Of a stretch of 23,464 nt of DNA, positions 5,176-13,272 are shown piece after piece. This stretch comes from Anaerolineae bacterium. Lineage in GTDB: Bacteria; Chloroflexota; Anaerolineae; B4-G1. The DNA lies in NCBI GenBank assembly GCA_030620125.1, contig JAUXFI010000006.1, positions 1-23,464 on the forward strand, given 5' to 3'. Under the pieces are notes generated by a model. That model searched no databases. It worked only from the letters and a program-made list of their open reading frames with translations, and was not told where the DNA came from. Each line of letters begins with the position of its first letter. Positions within the stretch are counted from its first letter, which is position 1. The position numbers were made by a program, and so were the translations under genes.

Positions 5176-8100
5176 ATGCCTTTTGAAATTTGGAGGCCGT
5201 GGAGTAACCTGGCCTTCCTCAAACTCGAATTCTGGGAATATCCTCTTCTGATCTTTTATGTGCTGGCGATATTCGTGTTGCTATTTTTTTATTCCCGGCA
5301 GGATTTCAAGAGGCTGAACTGGCGTCGTCTTCTCCTGCTTGCGGGTCTGTTGGTGGCTACCTTGTTGGCGGCTGTGCTGGTGCTACCTTTCTCTCGACCC
5401 AGCCTGTTGCCACCTCCCAACGTTCCCGCCGAACCGGCTGAACCGTTTGCGTCGCTGCTGACGCTGCCGGTCGTTGTGGCTGGGGCCTGGTTGGGCGCAG
5501 GGCCAGCATTGCTGGTGGGATTCGTCGGCGGGATACTGCGTGCCGGGATGACGACCGGCGGTATCACCGATCCCTTTTACTTGGCCTTCTTTGGTTTTTT
5601 GGTTGGATTTTTCCTGCGCCAGGATTATCGAGGCCGCCTGTCGCTCGTACTGCGCCAGCCCATTGTTGCAGTACCCCTGGCGTGTCTGCTGGCGTGTTCT
5701 TTTCTGTTGCTATCGCTGTTCGCCCATGCTGCTGCTTCGGGGCTGGCGGGGCTCGACTATGCATGGACGTTGACGTTGGCTCATCTTGGTCCCATGTTGC
5801 TGGAGAGCTTTGTGGCGGGAAGTCTCGCCCAGGTGATCTATGTGCTCTTTCCGCTTCTCCGTCCCGTTCGTGTGGCGTACCGCTCGCCTCCCTACAGCCG
5901 TAGCCTGAGCCGCAGGCTGCTCTTCCTGTTCGTACCTCTGATATTGTTCATGACGGCTGTGCTTGTCTACGCTGTGACCAGGACGACGCTCCACGTGGCG
6001 ACCTTGGAGTCGGTGGGTGAGATGGCGCGCGATGCCAACAGCGCTGCTGAAGGTATCCCCTATTTCATCCACACCGGGCAGGGCTTGCTCGAAGCGTACG
6101 CCAATGACGAGGACCTGTGGAACGGCGACCCGATTGCGCTGGAGGACCGTCTGCGCAGGGACTTGCGGGCTGTGGTATTCTTCGATCAGTTGATGCTGTT
6201 TGACGTGACCGGGGAGTTGCAGGCGATGTATCCGCCGGCGCCGGTCGGCGACCCGGAACTGACGGCACAGGAGCAGATGATCTTGGAGCGTGTCCTGGAA
6301 AGCGCAGCGACCCAGATCAGTTGTGTGCATCGCTCGCGGCAGGGCGAGGCCATCCTTTCGTTCCTGACGCCAGTCGAAGACGAGGATACCGGACGTCGCT
6401 ACGGAGTGCTGCTAGGGCGCACTTGTCTCGACATCAATCCGGTGATAGATCGGATACTGGCGAGTTTGCAGTGGACCGACGCGCGCGGAGAAGGATTCGT
6501 GGTGGATGAGGAGGGGCACATTGTGGCCCATTCCGATTCCGACATGCTGCTCGCCGAGTGGCACGTGGACGAGGACCGTCCTCGCATCGCCACCGTGCTA
6601 CGTGGTTGGGCTTACGAGAGCCCCAGTCGCAAGGACAACACCCGCCAGTTGGTCTACTACCTGCCGGTGGAGGGCCACCCGTGGGCAGTAGTGATTTGCC
6701 TGCCCTACGAGGTTGTGCTGGAGCAAGCCACACAGATTGCCACCCCTCTGCTCTTTCTCCAGATTCTGTTGGGAGGCGTGCTGGTGATCGTCATCCCGGT
6801 GGTTACTGGCTGGGTGACGCGGCCGCTGACGCAGTTGGCGGGGGCGGCCGACCGTATCGCCGAGGGTGACCTGACACAGCCGGTGTGGGTTCCTGGCGAC
6901 GACGAGGTGGCGCGGGTCGGAGATGCGTTTGAAGGCATGCGCGTGCGGTTGAAGGACCGCCTGGAAGACCTTTCGTTGCTGCTTCAGATCAGCCAGGCGG
7001 TTTCGGCGACGCTAGAGTTGCACAAGGGGATGCCGTTCGTTCTCGAAGGGGCGCTGAAGGCAACTCACGCGCAGGTGGCTCGGATTGTTCTTCTTTCTGC
7101 TGATGGCAACCCGCAGATGGTGATGGCGCGGGGGGAGCCGCGTGAAGGATTGGGAGCACTCGACCGGGCGGTTTCCGCAGCGACCCGAGACCTGGAGCAC
7201 TCTCTGATCGTGGAAAACCTGGCCAGGGCCAGGACTCTGGCCGAGCCTGAGGCGCTGAGCGGGCCGATACAGGCTATCATTGCCTTGCCCGTGCGCACCA
7301 AGGAGCAGGTGGCAGCCGTGATGTGGGTGGGGTATGGCGAGGCTCACCAGTTTGACGCTGCGGAGATTGATCTGCTTTCCACCTTGACCAGCCAGATGGC
7401 AGTACTGGTGGAGAACACACGCTTGTTCCAGTCTGCGGAGGGCGGGCGACGGCGGCTGGCGGCAATCCTGGCCAGCACTACCGATGCCGTTCTGGTCACC
7501 GATCACGATGATCGCATCCTGCTGGTCAACCCCGCTGCTGAGAGGGCTTTTGGCATTGCAGCAGATGTGGTCACAGGCCAGAATGTCAGTGAGACTGGAT
7601 TGTTGCCCGAGTTGGTGCAGCTTTTCGAAGAAGAGCCCTTGCCTGCCAGCGAAGCTTTGGTCAAGGAGATCCCTCTGCCCGATGGCCGGACGTTGTACGC
7701 CAATGTCTCGATTATCCTGAGTGCTAACGGGGAGCGGATTGGCCGCGTGGCCATGATGCGCGACGTTACCCACTTTAAGGAACTGGACGAGATGAAGTCC
7801 GAGTTTGTGGCAACGGTCTCGCACGACTTGCGTGGGCCACTGACGTTCATGCGCGGCTACACGACCATGCTCCCGATGGTGGGCGGGCTCAACGACAAGC
7901 AGAGGGATTACGTCGAAAAAATCCTGCATGGCGTTGGGCAGATGAGTGGTCTGATTGACGACCTGCTCGACCTGGGACGCATTGAGGCCGGCGTAGGACT
8001 GGAGCGCAAGCCTTGTCACCTGGGGGCGATCCTGGTCGAGGCGGTGGATGGTATGCGGGCCAGGGCGGTTGCTCAGGGGCTTACCCTGCGGTTGGAGCCT

Positions 8101-8496
8101 GCCGAAGATGTGGCGATGATCTCTGGCGATGCAGCGCTGCTGCGTCAGGCGGTCGCCAATCTGGTTGACAACGCGATCAAGTACACCCCCAGTGGTGGCA
8201 CTGTTACGGTGGGGCTGTCGGTGCACGATGAACAGGCGTTGATCCACGTCACCGACACCGGCGTCGGTATCGCCCCGGCTGATCAGGTGCGCCTGTTCGA
8301 GAAATTCTATCGCATCAAACGACGTGACACAGTAGATGTGCCGGGGACTGGCCTGGGGCTGGCAATCGTCAAGTCTGTCATCGAACGACACGGCGGAAAG
8401 GTATGGGTGGATAGCGAACTGGAGAAGGGGAGCACTTTTTACGTCAGTCTGCCCTTGGACGAGGAAAATCCGCCGGAGGCAGATGAGCTACACTAG
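5176..8496 (+). CDS. Multi-sensor membrane histidine kinase (5TM-Cache-HAMP-GAF-PAS-HisKA-HATPase)
   Basis: The product has 1106 residues from ATG 5176, preceded by AAAGGG; a GTG at 5158 is in frame but has no good site. Order of parts: a multi-helix membrane region (~20-235, with a LytS-5TM-like stretch AGAWLGAGPALLVGFVGGILR); another helix at ~250-275; an extracytoplasmic Cache-like domain (~275-510, with VVDEEGHIVAHSDSDMLL and YYLPVEGHPWAVVICLP); a helix at ~525-545; HAMP starting at about 546; GAF (~615-745); PAS (~755-870); HisKA with phospho-acceptor His883 in VSHDLRGPL; and HATPase with N box NLVDNAIKY (995-), DTGVGIA (1027-) and GTGLGLAIV (1057-). Gly occupies position 887, where Thr or Asn usually supports phosphatase activity. 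No response regulator is adjacent, so it is an orphan kinase here. It is divergent from the PP2C gene. Confidence 0.93.
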   Translation: MPFEIWRPWSNLAFLKLEFWEYPLLIFYVLAIFVLLFFYSRQDFKRLNWRRLLLLAGLLVATLLAAVLVLPFSRPSLLPPPNVPAEPAEPFASLLTLPVVVAGAWLGAGPALLVGFVGGILRAGMTTGGITDPFYLAFFGFLVGFFLRQDYRGRLSLVLRQPIVAVPLACLLACSFLLLSLFAHAAASGLAGLDYAWTLTLAHLGPMLLESFVAGSLAQVIYVLFPLLRPVRVAYRSPPYSRSLSRRLLFLFVPLILFMTAVLVYAVTRTTLHVATLESVGEMARDANSAAEGIPYFIHTGQGLLEAYANDEDLWNGDPIALEDRLRRDLRAVVFFDQLMLFDVTGELQAMYPPAPVGDPELTAQEQMILERVLESAATQISCVHRSRQGEAILSFLTPVEDEDTGRRYGVLLGRTCLDINPVIDRILASLQWTDARGEGFVVDEEGHIVAHSDSDMLLAEWHVDEDRPRIATVLRGWAYESPSRKDNTRQLVYYLPVEGHPWAVVICLPYEVVLEQATQIATPLLFLQILLGGVLVIVIPVVTGWVTRPLTQLAGAADRIAEGDLTQPVWVPGDDEVARVGDAFEGMRVRLKDRLEDLSLLLQISQAVSATLELHKGMPFVLEGALKATHAQVARIVLLSADGNPQMVMARGEPREGLGALDRAVSAATRDLEHSLIVENLARARTLAEPEALSGPIQAIIALPVRTKEQVAAVMWVGYGEAHQFDAAEIDLLSTLTSQMAVLVENTRLFQSAEGGRRRLAAILASTTDAVLVTDHDDRILLVNPAAERAFGIAADVVTGQNVSETGLLPELVQLFEEEPLPASEALVKEIPLPDGRTLYANVSIILSANGERIGRVAMMRDVTHFKELDEMKSEFVATVSHDLRGPLTFMRGYTTMLPMVGGLNDKQRDYVEKILHGVGQMSGLIDDLLDLGRIEAGVGLERKPCHLGAILVEAVDGMRARAVAQGLTLRLEPAEDVAMISGDAALLRQAVANLVDNAIKYTPSGGTVTVGLSVHDEQALIHVTDTGVGIAPADQVRLFEKFYRIKRRDTVDVPGTGLGLAIVKSVIERHGGKVWVDSELEKGSTFYVSLPLDEENPPEADELH

Positions 8497-8511
8497 GCAA
8501 CGGGGAGTGGC

Positions 8512-9612
8512 ATGGCGTTGCGAGTCGGCATCGTAGGCTTGCCCAACGTGGGCAAGTCTACTCTGTTCAACGGTCTTACGCGGGCTGGGGCTGCTGTGGC
8601 AGCCTATCCTTTCACCACGATTGATCCCAATCGCGGCGTGGCGGCAGTTCCCGATCCTCGGCTGGAGGTATTGGCGCAGATGGTCGGGCCGGAGCGGGTG
8701 ACCCCGGCCACGGTCGAATTTGTGGACATCGCGGGCCTGGTACATGGCGCACACCGCGGCGAGGGGCTGGGTAATCAGTTTCTGGGCCACATCCGCGCTG
8801 TGGATGCCGTTGCACTCATCTGTCGCTGTTTTTCTGATCCCGACGTGGCACACATAATGGAGACAGTGGATCCGCTGCGTGACCTGGAAGTGCTCGATTT
8901 GGAACTGATCCTGGCTGATCTGGAGGTAATTGAGCGTCGGATAGACAAGGTGCGTTCGGCGGCCAAGGCCAGACCTCGTGATTACGCCACAGAGTTGGAG
9001 GCGCTGGAGGAGTTGTGCGCGCATTTGCAGGCCGGAGAGCGGGCTGACGTGTGGGCGGCAGGGGGGGCGGTCGAGGCGGCGTTGGCGCAGGAGATGTGCC
9101 TGCTCACTGCCAAGAAGCGCATCTACGTGGCCAACGTTGACGAGGCAAGTCTGCCCGCTGGCGGCCCGTTGTCTGAGGAGGTTGCTCGCCTGGCGGAGCG
9201 GGAAGGCGTTCCTTGTGTCGTCCTCTGTGCCCAACTGGAGGCTGACTTGAGCGAGTGGCCGCCCGATGAGGCTGCTGCTTATCGCGCAGACGCAGGGTTG
9301 GAGCGTTCGGGATTGGAAGCGCTGGCCCAGGCGAGCTACGAGGTGCTTGATCTGATCACCTTTTTCACCACTACAGGTGGCCGCGAGGTGCGGGCCTGGC
9401 CGATACGGCGTGGCACCAAAGCGTCTCAGGCAGCCGGCAAAGTCCACAGCCAGATGGAGCGTGGTTTCATCCGTGCTGAGGTGGCGAGTTTCGAGCAACT
9501 GGTGGAAGCGGGGAACTGGCATGCGGCGCGGGAGCGGGGTGTCGCGCGAATTGAGGGCCGTGATTACAAAGTCCAGGACGGAGACGTGTGTCTGTTCCGC
9601 TTCAGCCCGTGA
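8512..9612 (+). CDS. ychF: YchF/OLA1-family ribosome-associated GTPase/ATPase
   Basis: The protein has 366 residues, full length for the family (about 363). The P-loop GLPNVGKSTLFNGL is at residues 8-21. Switch regions follow (PFTTIDPNRG; VEFVDIAGLVHGAHRGEGLGNQFL, the G3 motif). The usual G4 NKxD is replaced by the family-typical NVDE (VANVDEASL), which relaxes specificity towards ATP. A coiled-coil insert lies at ~130-190. The C-terminal TGS domain ends in GRDYKVQDGDVCLFRFSP. It binds ribosomes and participates in stress-related translation control. ATG follows GGGGAG closely and lies 15 bases after the kinase stop, so it is probably co-transcribed with the kinase. Confidence 0.96.
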   Translation: MALRVGIVGLPNVGKSTLFNGLTRAGAAVAAYPFTTIDPNRGVAAVPDPRLEVLAQMVGPERVTPATVEFVDIAGLVHGAHRGEGLGNQFLGHIRAVDAVALICRCFSDPDVAHIMETVDPLRDLEVLDLELILADLEVIERRIDKVRSAAKARPRDYATELEALEELCAHLQAGERADVWAAGGAVEAALAQEMCLLTAKKRIYVANVDEASLPAGGPLSEEVARLAEREGVPCVVLCAQLEADLSEWPPDEAAAYRADAGLERSGLEALAQASYEVLDLITFFTTTGGREVRAWPIRRGTKASQAAGKVHSQMERGFIRAEVASFEQLVEAGNWHAARERGVARIEGRDYKVQDGDVCLFRFSP

Positions 9613-9622
9613 TGACAGTCTC

Positions 9623-9650
9623 TTGTCCATCTTCCTTCTGATGGTATAAT
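9623..9650 (+). promoter_or_regulatory. Promoter of the glycan cluster, apparently leaderless
   Basis: TTGTCC (9623-9628), 16 bases, then TATAAT (9645-9650). Eight bases lie between the -10 box and ATG 9659 and no ribosome binding site is present, so transcription should begin at or within about two bases of the start codon. It is the likely start of the long plus-strand operon. Confidence 0.65.
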
Positions 9651-9658
9651 CCCTTCTC

Positions 9659-10648
9659 ATGCGCAAGTGGAAATTCTGGATTGGTATAATAATTAGCCTG
9701 ATTTGTCTGGCGCTGGCCCTGGTTGGCATTGAGTGGGATCAGGTGGGCGTGGCGCTACTTGAGGCTGATTGGCGCTATCTGATTCTGGCGGGTGGGGCGA
9801 TCCTGGGTTATTTGGTATCACGCTCGATTCGCTGGCGTATCTTGTTGGGATCAGAGGTCAGTCTGGCCGAAACATTCGCCGTGACCAACATTGGCTATTT
9901 GGTCAGCAACGTGCTCCCTTTCCGGCTGGGCGACCCGGCGCGGGCAGTGGCGATTGGGCTGGGGGGCAAGGTCAGGACGAGCGCGGCACTTTCCACCGTC
10001 GTCGTCGAGCGCGTGCTGGACATGCTGGTGGTAGTGCTGTTGCTGGCGCTCACGGTGCCCTTTGTAGGAGAGGCGGGGTGGACGCGGCAGGCCGGTATGC
10101 TCGGAGGGGCTGCGGCCCTGGCGGCTATGGCGGTGCTGGTGGTGCTGGCGCAGCGGCCCGAGTGGGGCCAGCGAGTTTTGCAACTGGGCCTGGCGTGGGT
10201 GCCGCGTCTTGATCAGGAACGCTGGGAGGGAGCTTTGAGCGGTTTGCTGGAGGGGCTGACCGCACTGCGCTCACCCCGGCGCGTAACGGGCCTGCTGGTG
10301 TGGTCGGTCGTGACGTGGGCGTTCATTGTTGGGTACTACTTTGTCATGCTGTGGGCCTTTCTCGACTATGCATCGCTGGTCCAGGGCAGTTTCCTCACCT
10401 GTGCCACCGGGCTGGGCATGGCGGTACCTTCGTCGCCTGGGGCGATGGGGGTGTTTCATTCCGTCGCCAGGTACGCGCTGCAATTGCCCTTTGGCGTGCC
10501 TGGGGAGAAGGCCGTCGCGGTGGCCTTTGCCTCGCACGCTTTCCAGTATATCCTGGTGTGCCTGTTGGGGCTGGTCGGCCTGGCCCAGCGGAACCTCTCA
10601 CTTGGCCGGTTGCGGGCCGACGTTGCAACTAGACTGATAAAGGAGTGA
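9659..10648 (+). CDS. LPG-synthase-TM-domain (UPF0104) flippase-like membrane protein
   Basis: This 329-residue protein has about eight transmembrane helices. It carries the PF03706 signatures NVLPFRLGDPARAVAIG, STVVVERVLDMLVVVLL and AVPSSPGAMGVFHSVARYALQLP. Members include the membrane half of MprF and putative lipid-linked sugar flippases or regulators in glycan clusters. No synthase domain is attached. As first gene of the cluster it is the best candidate for moving a lipid-linked intermediate across the membrane, an inference from context. The start is ATG 9659, only eight bases after TATAAT. A second TATAAT at 9685 lies inside the coding region and is not needed. Confidence 0.88.
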   Translation: MRKWKFWIGIIISLICLALALVGIEWDQVGVALLEADWRYLILAGGAILGYLVSRSIRWRILLGSEVSLAETFAVTNIGYLVSNVLPFRLGDPARAVAIGLGGKVRTSAALSTVVVERVLDMLVVVLLLALTVPFVGEAGWTRQAGMLGGAAALAAMAVLVVLAQRPEWGQRVLQLGLAWVPRLDQERWEGALSGLLEGLTALRSPRRVTGLLVWSVVTWAFIVGYYFVMLWAFLDYASLVQGSFLTCATGLGMAVPSSPGAMGVFHSVARYALQLPFGVPGEKAVAVAFASHAFQYILVCLLGLVGLAQRNLSLGRLRADVATRLIKE

Positions 10649-10652
10649 GATA

Positions 10653-11681
10653 TTGGCTGGTTTTCTCATCACAGGCGGGGCCGGCTTCATCGGCTGCAAT
10701 TATGCTCACCGGTTGCTGTCTCGGGGCGAACAGGTGACGGTGTATGATAACCTGTCGCGCCGGGGGACGGGGGTCAACGTGGCTTGGTTGCGGGAGCAGC
10801 ACGGCGCGGAGGCCTTCCAACTGGTCGTGGGCGATGTGCGTGATTACGATACTCTGGCCGAGGTGGCGCGGGGCGTTGACGTTGTCGTGCACCTGGCAGG
10901 CCAGACTGCGGTCACTACTTCGGTGACCGACCCCCGGTCCGATTTCGAGGACAATGCACTGGGCACCTTCAACGCGCTGGAGGCGGCGCGACACGCGGGC
11001 ACCGATCCCATCTTTCTCTATGCCTCCACCAACAAGGTCTATGGCGGAATGGAGGATGTGGAGGTGATCGAGCAGGAGACGCGCTATGCCTACCGGGACT
11101 TTGAGCTCGGCATCCCGGAGGCGCAGCCGCTGGACTTTTACTCGCCCTACGGCTGCTCCAAGGGGGCTGGCGACCAGTACGCGCGCGATTACGCTCGCAT
11201 CTATGGCCTGCCGACGGTGGTGTTTCGCCAGTCATGCATCTATGGGCGACGGCAAATGGGGGTTGAGGATCAAGGCTGGATCGCCTGGTTCATCATCGCT
11301 GCCGTCACTGGTCAGTCCATTACCATCTACGGAAATGGCAAGCAGGTGCGCGATGTGCTTTTTGTGGATGATCTATTGGACGCTTACGACGCGGCTATCG
11401 CTCACATTGACGTCGCGGCTGGGCAGGTGTACAACGTCGGCGGCGGGCCAGCGCATACAATGTCCGTATGGGTCGAGTTCGGCCCTATCCTGGAGCGGTT
11501 GATCGGTCACGCTATCCCCGTCTCTGGCGACGATTGGCGCCCCGGCGACCAACCTATCTACATTTCCGACGTTCGCAAGGCCGGGCGCGAGCTGGGGTGG
11601 CAGCCTCGCGTGGGCATCGAGGAGGGCATCCGGCGATTGTACGAATGGGTCGTCGCCAACCGCGAGTTGTTTGAGAAATGA
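10653..11681 (+). CDS. NAD-dependent epimerase, CDP-paratose 2-epimerase-like
   Basis: This is a 342-residue extended short-chain dehydrogenase/reductase. The N-terminal NAD-binding GGAGFIG motif is at 8-14 and the catalytic Tyr166-x3-Lys170 is in FYSPYGCSKGAGDQYARDYA. YASTNKVYGGME and RQSCIYGRRQMGVEDQGW are close in memory to CDP-paratose/tyvelose epimerases (RfbE type) rather than GalE, which supports interconversion of a 3,6-dideoxyhexose. Paratose-synthesis genes are not in the window, so the real substrate may differ. The start is TTG at 10653: AAGGAG lies seven bases upstream and the upstream stop is at 10646-10648. It overlaps the next gene by four bases (ATGA). Confidence 0.87.
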   Translation: MAGFLITGGAGFIGCNYAHRLLSRGEQVTVYDNLSRRGTGVNVAWLREQHGAEAFQLVVGDVRDYDTLAEVARGVDVVVHLAGQTAVTTSVTDPRSDFEDNALGTFNALEAARHAGTDPIFLYASTNKVYGGMEDVEVIEQETRYAYRDFELGIPEAQPLDFYSPYGCSKGAGDQYARDYARIYGLPTVVFRQSCIYGRRQMGVEDQGWIAWFIIAAVTGQSITIYGNGKQVRDVLFVDDLLDAYDAAIAHIDVAAGQVYNVGGGPAHTMSVWVEFGPILERLIGHAIPVSGDDWRPGDQPIYISDVRKAGRELGWQPRVGIEEGIRRLYEWVVANRELFEK

Positions 11682-12835
11682 AAATATTGATCGTACTGAC
11701 CTACTACCGCCCCCACACCAGCGGCCTCACCAACTACGCCGAGCGGCTGGCGCGGGGACTGGTGGCGCGGGGTCATCAGGTCACGGTGCTGACCTCGCGC
11801 TTTAACCGCTCCCGGCCCATCGAGGTGCTGGAGGACGGTGTGCAGGTCGTGCGCGCGCCGGTGCTCTTCCGCGTCAGCAAGGGGGTCATTATGCCGGCCT
11901 TTGGCTGGCTGGCGACGGGCCTGGTGCGTGAGCATGATGTCATCAGCCTGCACCTGCCGCAGTTCGACGCGGCAGGCGTGGCGGCGCGGGGTCGCCTGAT
12001 GGGCAAGCCGACGACGTTGACCTATCATTGTGACCTGCAACTCCCACCCAGCCCGTTCAACTATGTGGTCAATCAGGTGGTGCATGGAATGAACCGGCTG
12101 GCAGGGATCTTCTCCGACCGGGTGATCGCCTATACGCAGGATTTCGCCGCTCACTCTCCCTTCCTGAACACGTTCCGCGACAAGATGGAGGTTATTCCGC
12201 CGCCGGTGGAATTGCCGGAGGTGGGGCCGGGAGCGGTGGCCGCCTTTGCTAAAATGCACAATCTGGACGGGAGCGGGCCGGTGATCGGGATGGTGGCGCG
12301 CCTGGCGGCCGAGAAGGGTGTCGAGGTGCTGTTGAACGCGCTGCCGCGTGTGTTGGAGGTCTATCCGAAGGCGCGCGTACTCTTCGCCGGCCAGTACCGG
12401 GACGTGTTGGGCGAGGAGGCTTACGCCCGGCGGCTGGCTCCGCTGTTGCGCCAATACGAGGAACGCTGGGAGTTCGTCGGCATCCTCAGCTCGTTGCAAC
12501 TGGCGGCTTTCTATCCCAATTTGGCTTGCCTCGTCGTCCCCAGCCTGAACTCGACCGAGTCGTTTGGGTTGGTGCAGGTGGAGGCGATGTTGTGCGGGAC
12601 GCCTTCGATTGCCAGTGGCCTGCCGGGGGTGCGCCAGCCGGTGATGCAGTCGGGGATGGGTGAGGTGGTCCCGCTAGGCGATGCCGCTGCCCTGGCCGAA
12701 GCGATTATCCAGGTGGCGGGCAGGAAGGCCGATTATGTGCGGCCCAGGGAAGAGATCGCGGAGCGGTGGAACACCGAGCGCACGGCGGCGGGGTACGAAT
12801 CGCTCTTTGAACAGTTGTTGGAGGAGACGAGGTGA
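11678..12835 (+). CDS. GT4-family glycosyltransferase
   Basis: The protein has 385 residues with the GT-B fold of retaining GT4 enzymes. The N-terminal acceptor domain opens with ILIVLTYYRPHTSGLTNYAERLARGLVARGHQV. The C-terminal donor domain has IGMVARLAAEKGVEVLLNAL and the E-x7-E nucleotide-sugar motif ESFGLVQVEAMLCGTPSIAS. It probably extends a lipid-linked glycan with a nucleotide-sugar donor in the cytoplasm. ATG 11678 overlaps the epimerase stop. The last codons (Glu-Glu-Thr-Arg-stop) are the beginning of the downstream GGTGACAAGG-type repeat tract, so the present C-terminus may have been set by repeat insertion. Confidence 0.93.
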   Translation: MKILIVLTYYRPHTSGLTNYAERLARGLVARGHQVTVLTSRFNRSRPIEVLEDGVQVVRAPVLFRVSKGVIMPAFGWLATGLVREHDVISLHLPQFDAAGVAARGRLMGKPTTLTYHCDLQLPPSPFNYVVNQVVHGMNRLAGIFSDRVIAYTQDFAAHSPFLNTFRDKMEVIPPPVELPEVGPGAVAAFAKMHNLDGSGPVIGMVARLAAEKGVEVLLNALPRVLEVYPKARVLFAGQYRDVLGEEAYARRLAPLLRQYEERWEFVGILSSLQLAAFYPNLACLVVPSLNSTESFGLVQVEAMLCGTPSIASGLPGVRQPVMQSGMGEVVPLGDAAALAEAIIQVAGRKADYVRPREEIAERWNTERTAAGYESLFEQLLEETR

Positions 12836-12930
12836 CAAGGTGACAGGGAGACAGGGGGACGGGGAGACAAGGTGACAGGGAGATGGGGAGACAGGGTGAC
12901 AAGGAGACTGTGGGGCAGGATAACAAAGTG
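12825..12930. repeat. GGTGACAGGGAGAC low-complexity repeat block
   Basis: A purine-rich tract is built of variants of ACAAGGTGACAGGGAGA. The 18-base string at 12834-12851 is repeated exactly at 12866-12883, and shorter variants (ACAGGGTGACAAGGAGAC) follow. It starts inside the last codons of the GT4 gene and runs into the N-terminal codons of the broken DUF6922-like gene. No spacers of CRISPR type are present. Confidence 0.85.
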
Positions 12931-13272
12931 ACCGACGATTCGTTATTCGCCATTCGCAATTCGCAATTCGCCAATCATCTGCCCGAATGTGCTTATCGTT
13001 ACTTCTGGGACATTGACCCGGCAAAGTTGGACGTCAGCGAGTACCCGCGTTACGTCATTGAGCGACTGCTGGAGTACGGCGACCTGCCCTCGGTGCGCTG
13101 AATGGAGCGCCGCTTCTCCCGCGAGGAGATCGTGGAGGTGCTGAAGACGAGCCGGGCTCTTTCCCGCAAGAGCGCGAATTTCTGGCTGAATGTACTCAGC
13201 GTGCCACGTGAGGAAGTGAGATGTATGTCGAAGGAATTTCAGCAAAAGTACAGGCAAGTCTGGAACTGGTAG
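12883..13272 (+). pseudogene. DUF6922-like small protein, interrupted by in-frame TGA
   Basis: One reading frame gives ANHLPECAYRYFWDIDPAKL then DVSEYPRYVIERLLEYGDLPSVR, then TGA (13099-13101), then in the same frame MERRFSREEIVEVLKTSRALSRKSANFWLNVL... to a TAG at 13270-13272. Both halves belong to one family of ~90-110-residue proteins (DUF6922-like), usually found directly upstream of AbiEii-type nucleotidyltransferases and presumed to be antitoxin-like. The position of the TGA is where the family has Trp, so a single TGG-to-TGA change explains it. The ATG directly after the TGA could permit reinitiation of a 56-residue fragment. The first ~27 codons are made of repeat sequence, so the native start is lost or unclear. 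The 3' part overlaps the next gene by 52 bases. Confidence 0.7.
12938..12973. repeat. TTCGCAATTCGC-type repeat
   Basis: ATTCGTTATTCGCCATTCGC is followed by AATTCGCAATTCGCC, a tandem array of ATTCGYMATTCG units. Such arrays are common intergenic filler in some Chloroflexota and cyanobacterial genomes (recollection). It abuts the first conserved residues of the DUF6922-like gene. Confidence 0.8.

Noticed and set aside
9685..9690. Second TATAAT just inside the flippase-like gene
   Set aside because: It is part of the coding sequence for a hydrophobic helix (Gly-Ile-Ile) and no start lies downstream that would need it.
7012..9729. Long minus-strand open frames opposite the histidine kinase and ychF
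   Set aside because: His/Arg/Gln-rich translations with no recognisable motif, exactly antisense to conserved genes.
12825..12973. CRISPR-like array
   Set aside because: Units are short, variable and directly abutting, without unique spacers of constant length and with no cas genes.
13099..13101. TGA read as Trp (alternative genetic code)
   Set aside because: TGA terminates many intact genes here (for example the GT4, AbiEii-like and giant genes) and Trp is encoded by TGG, so the standard bacterial code holds.
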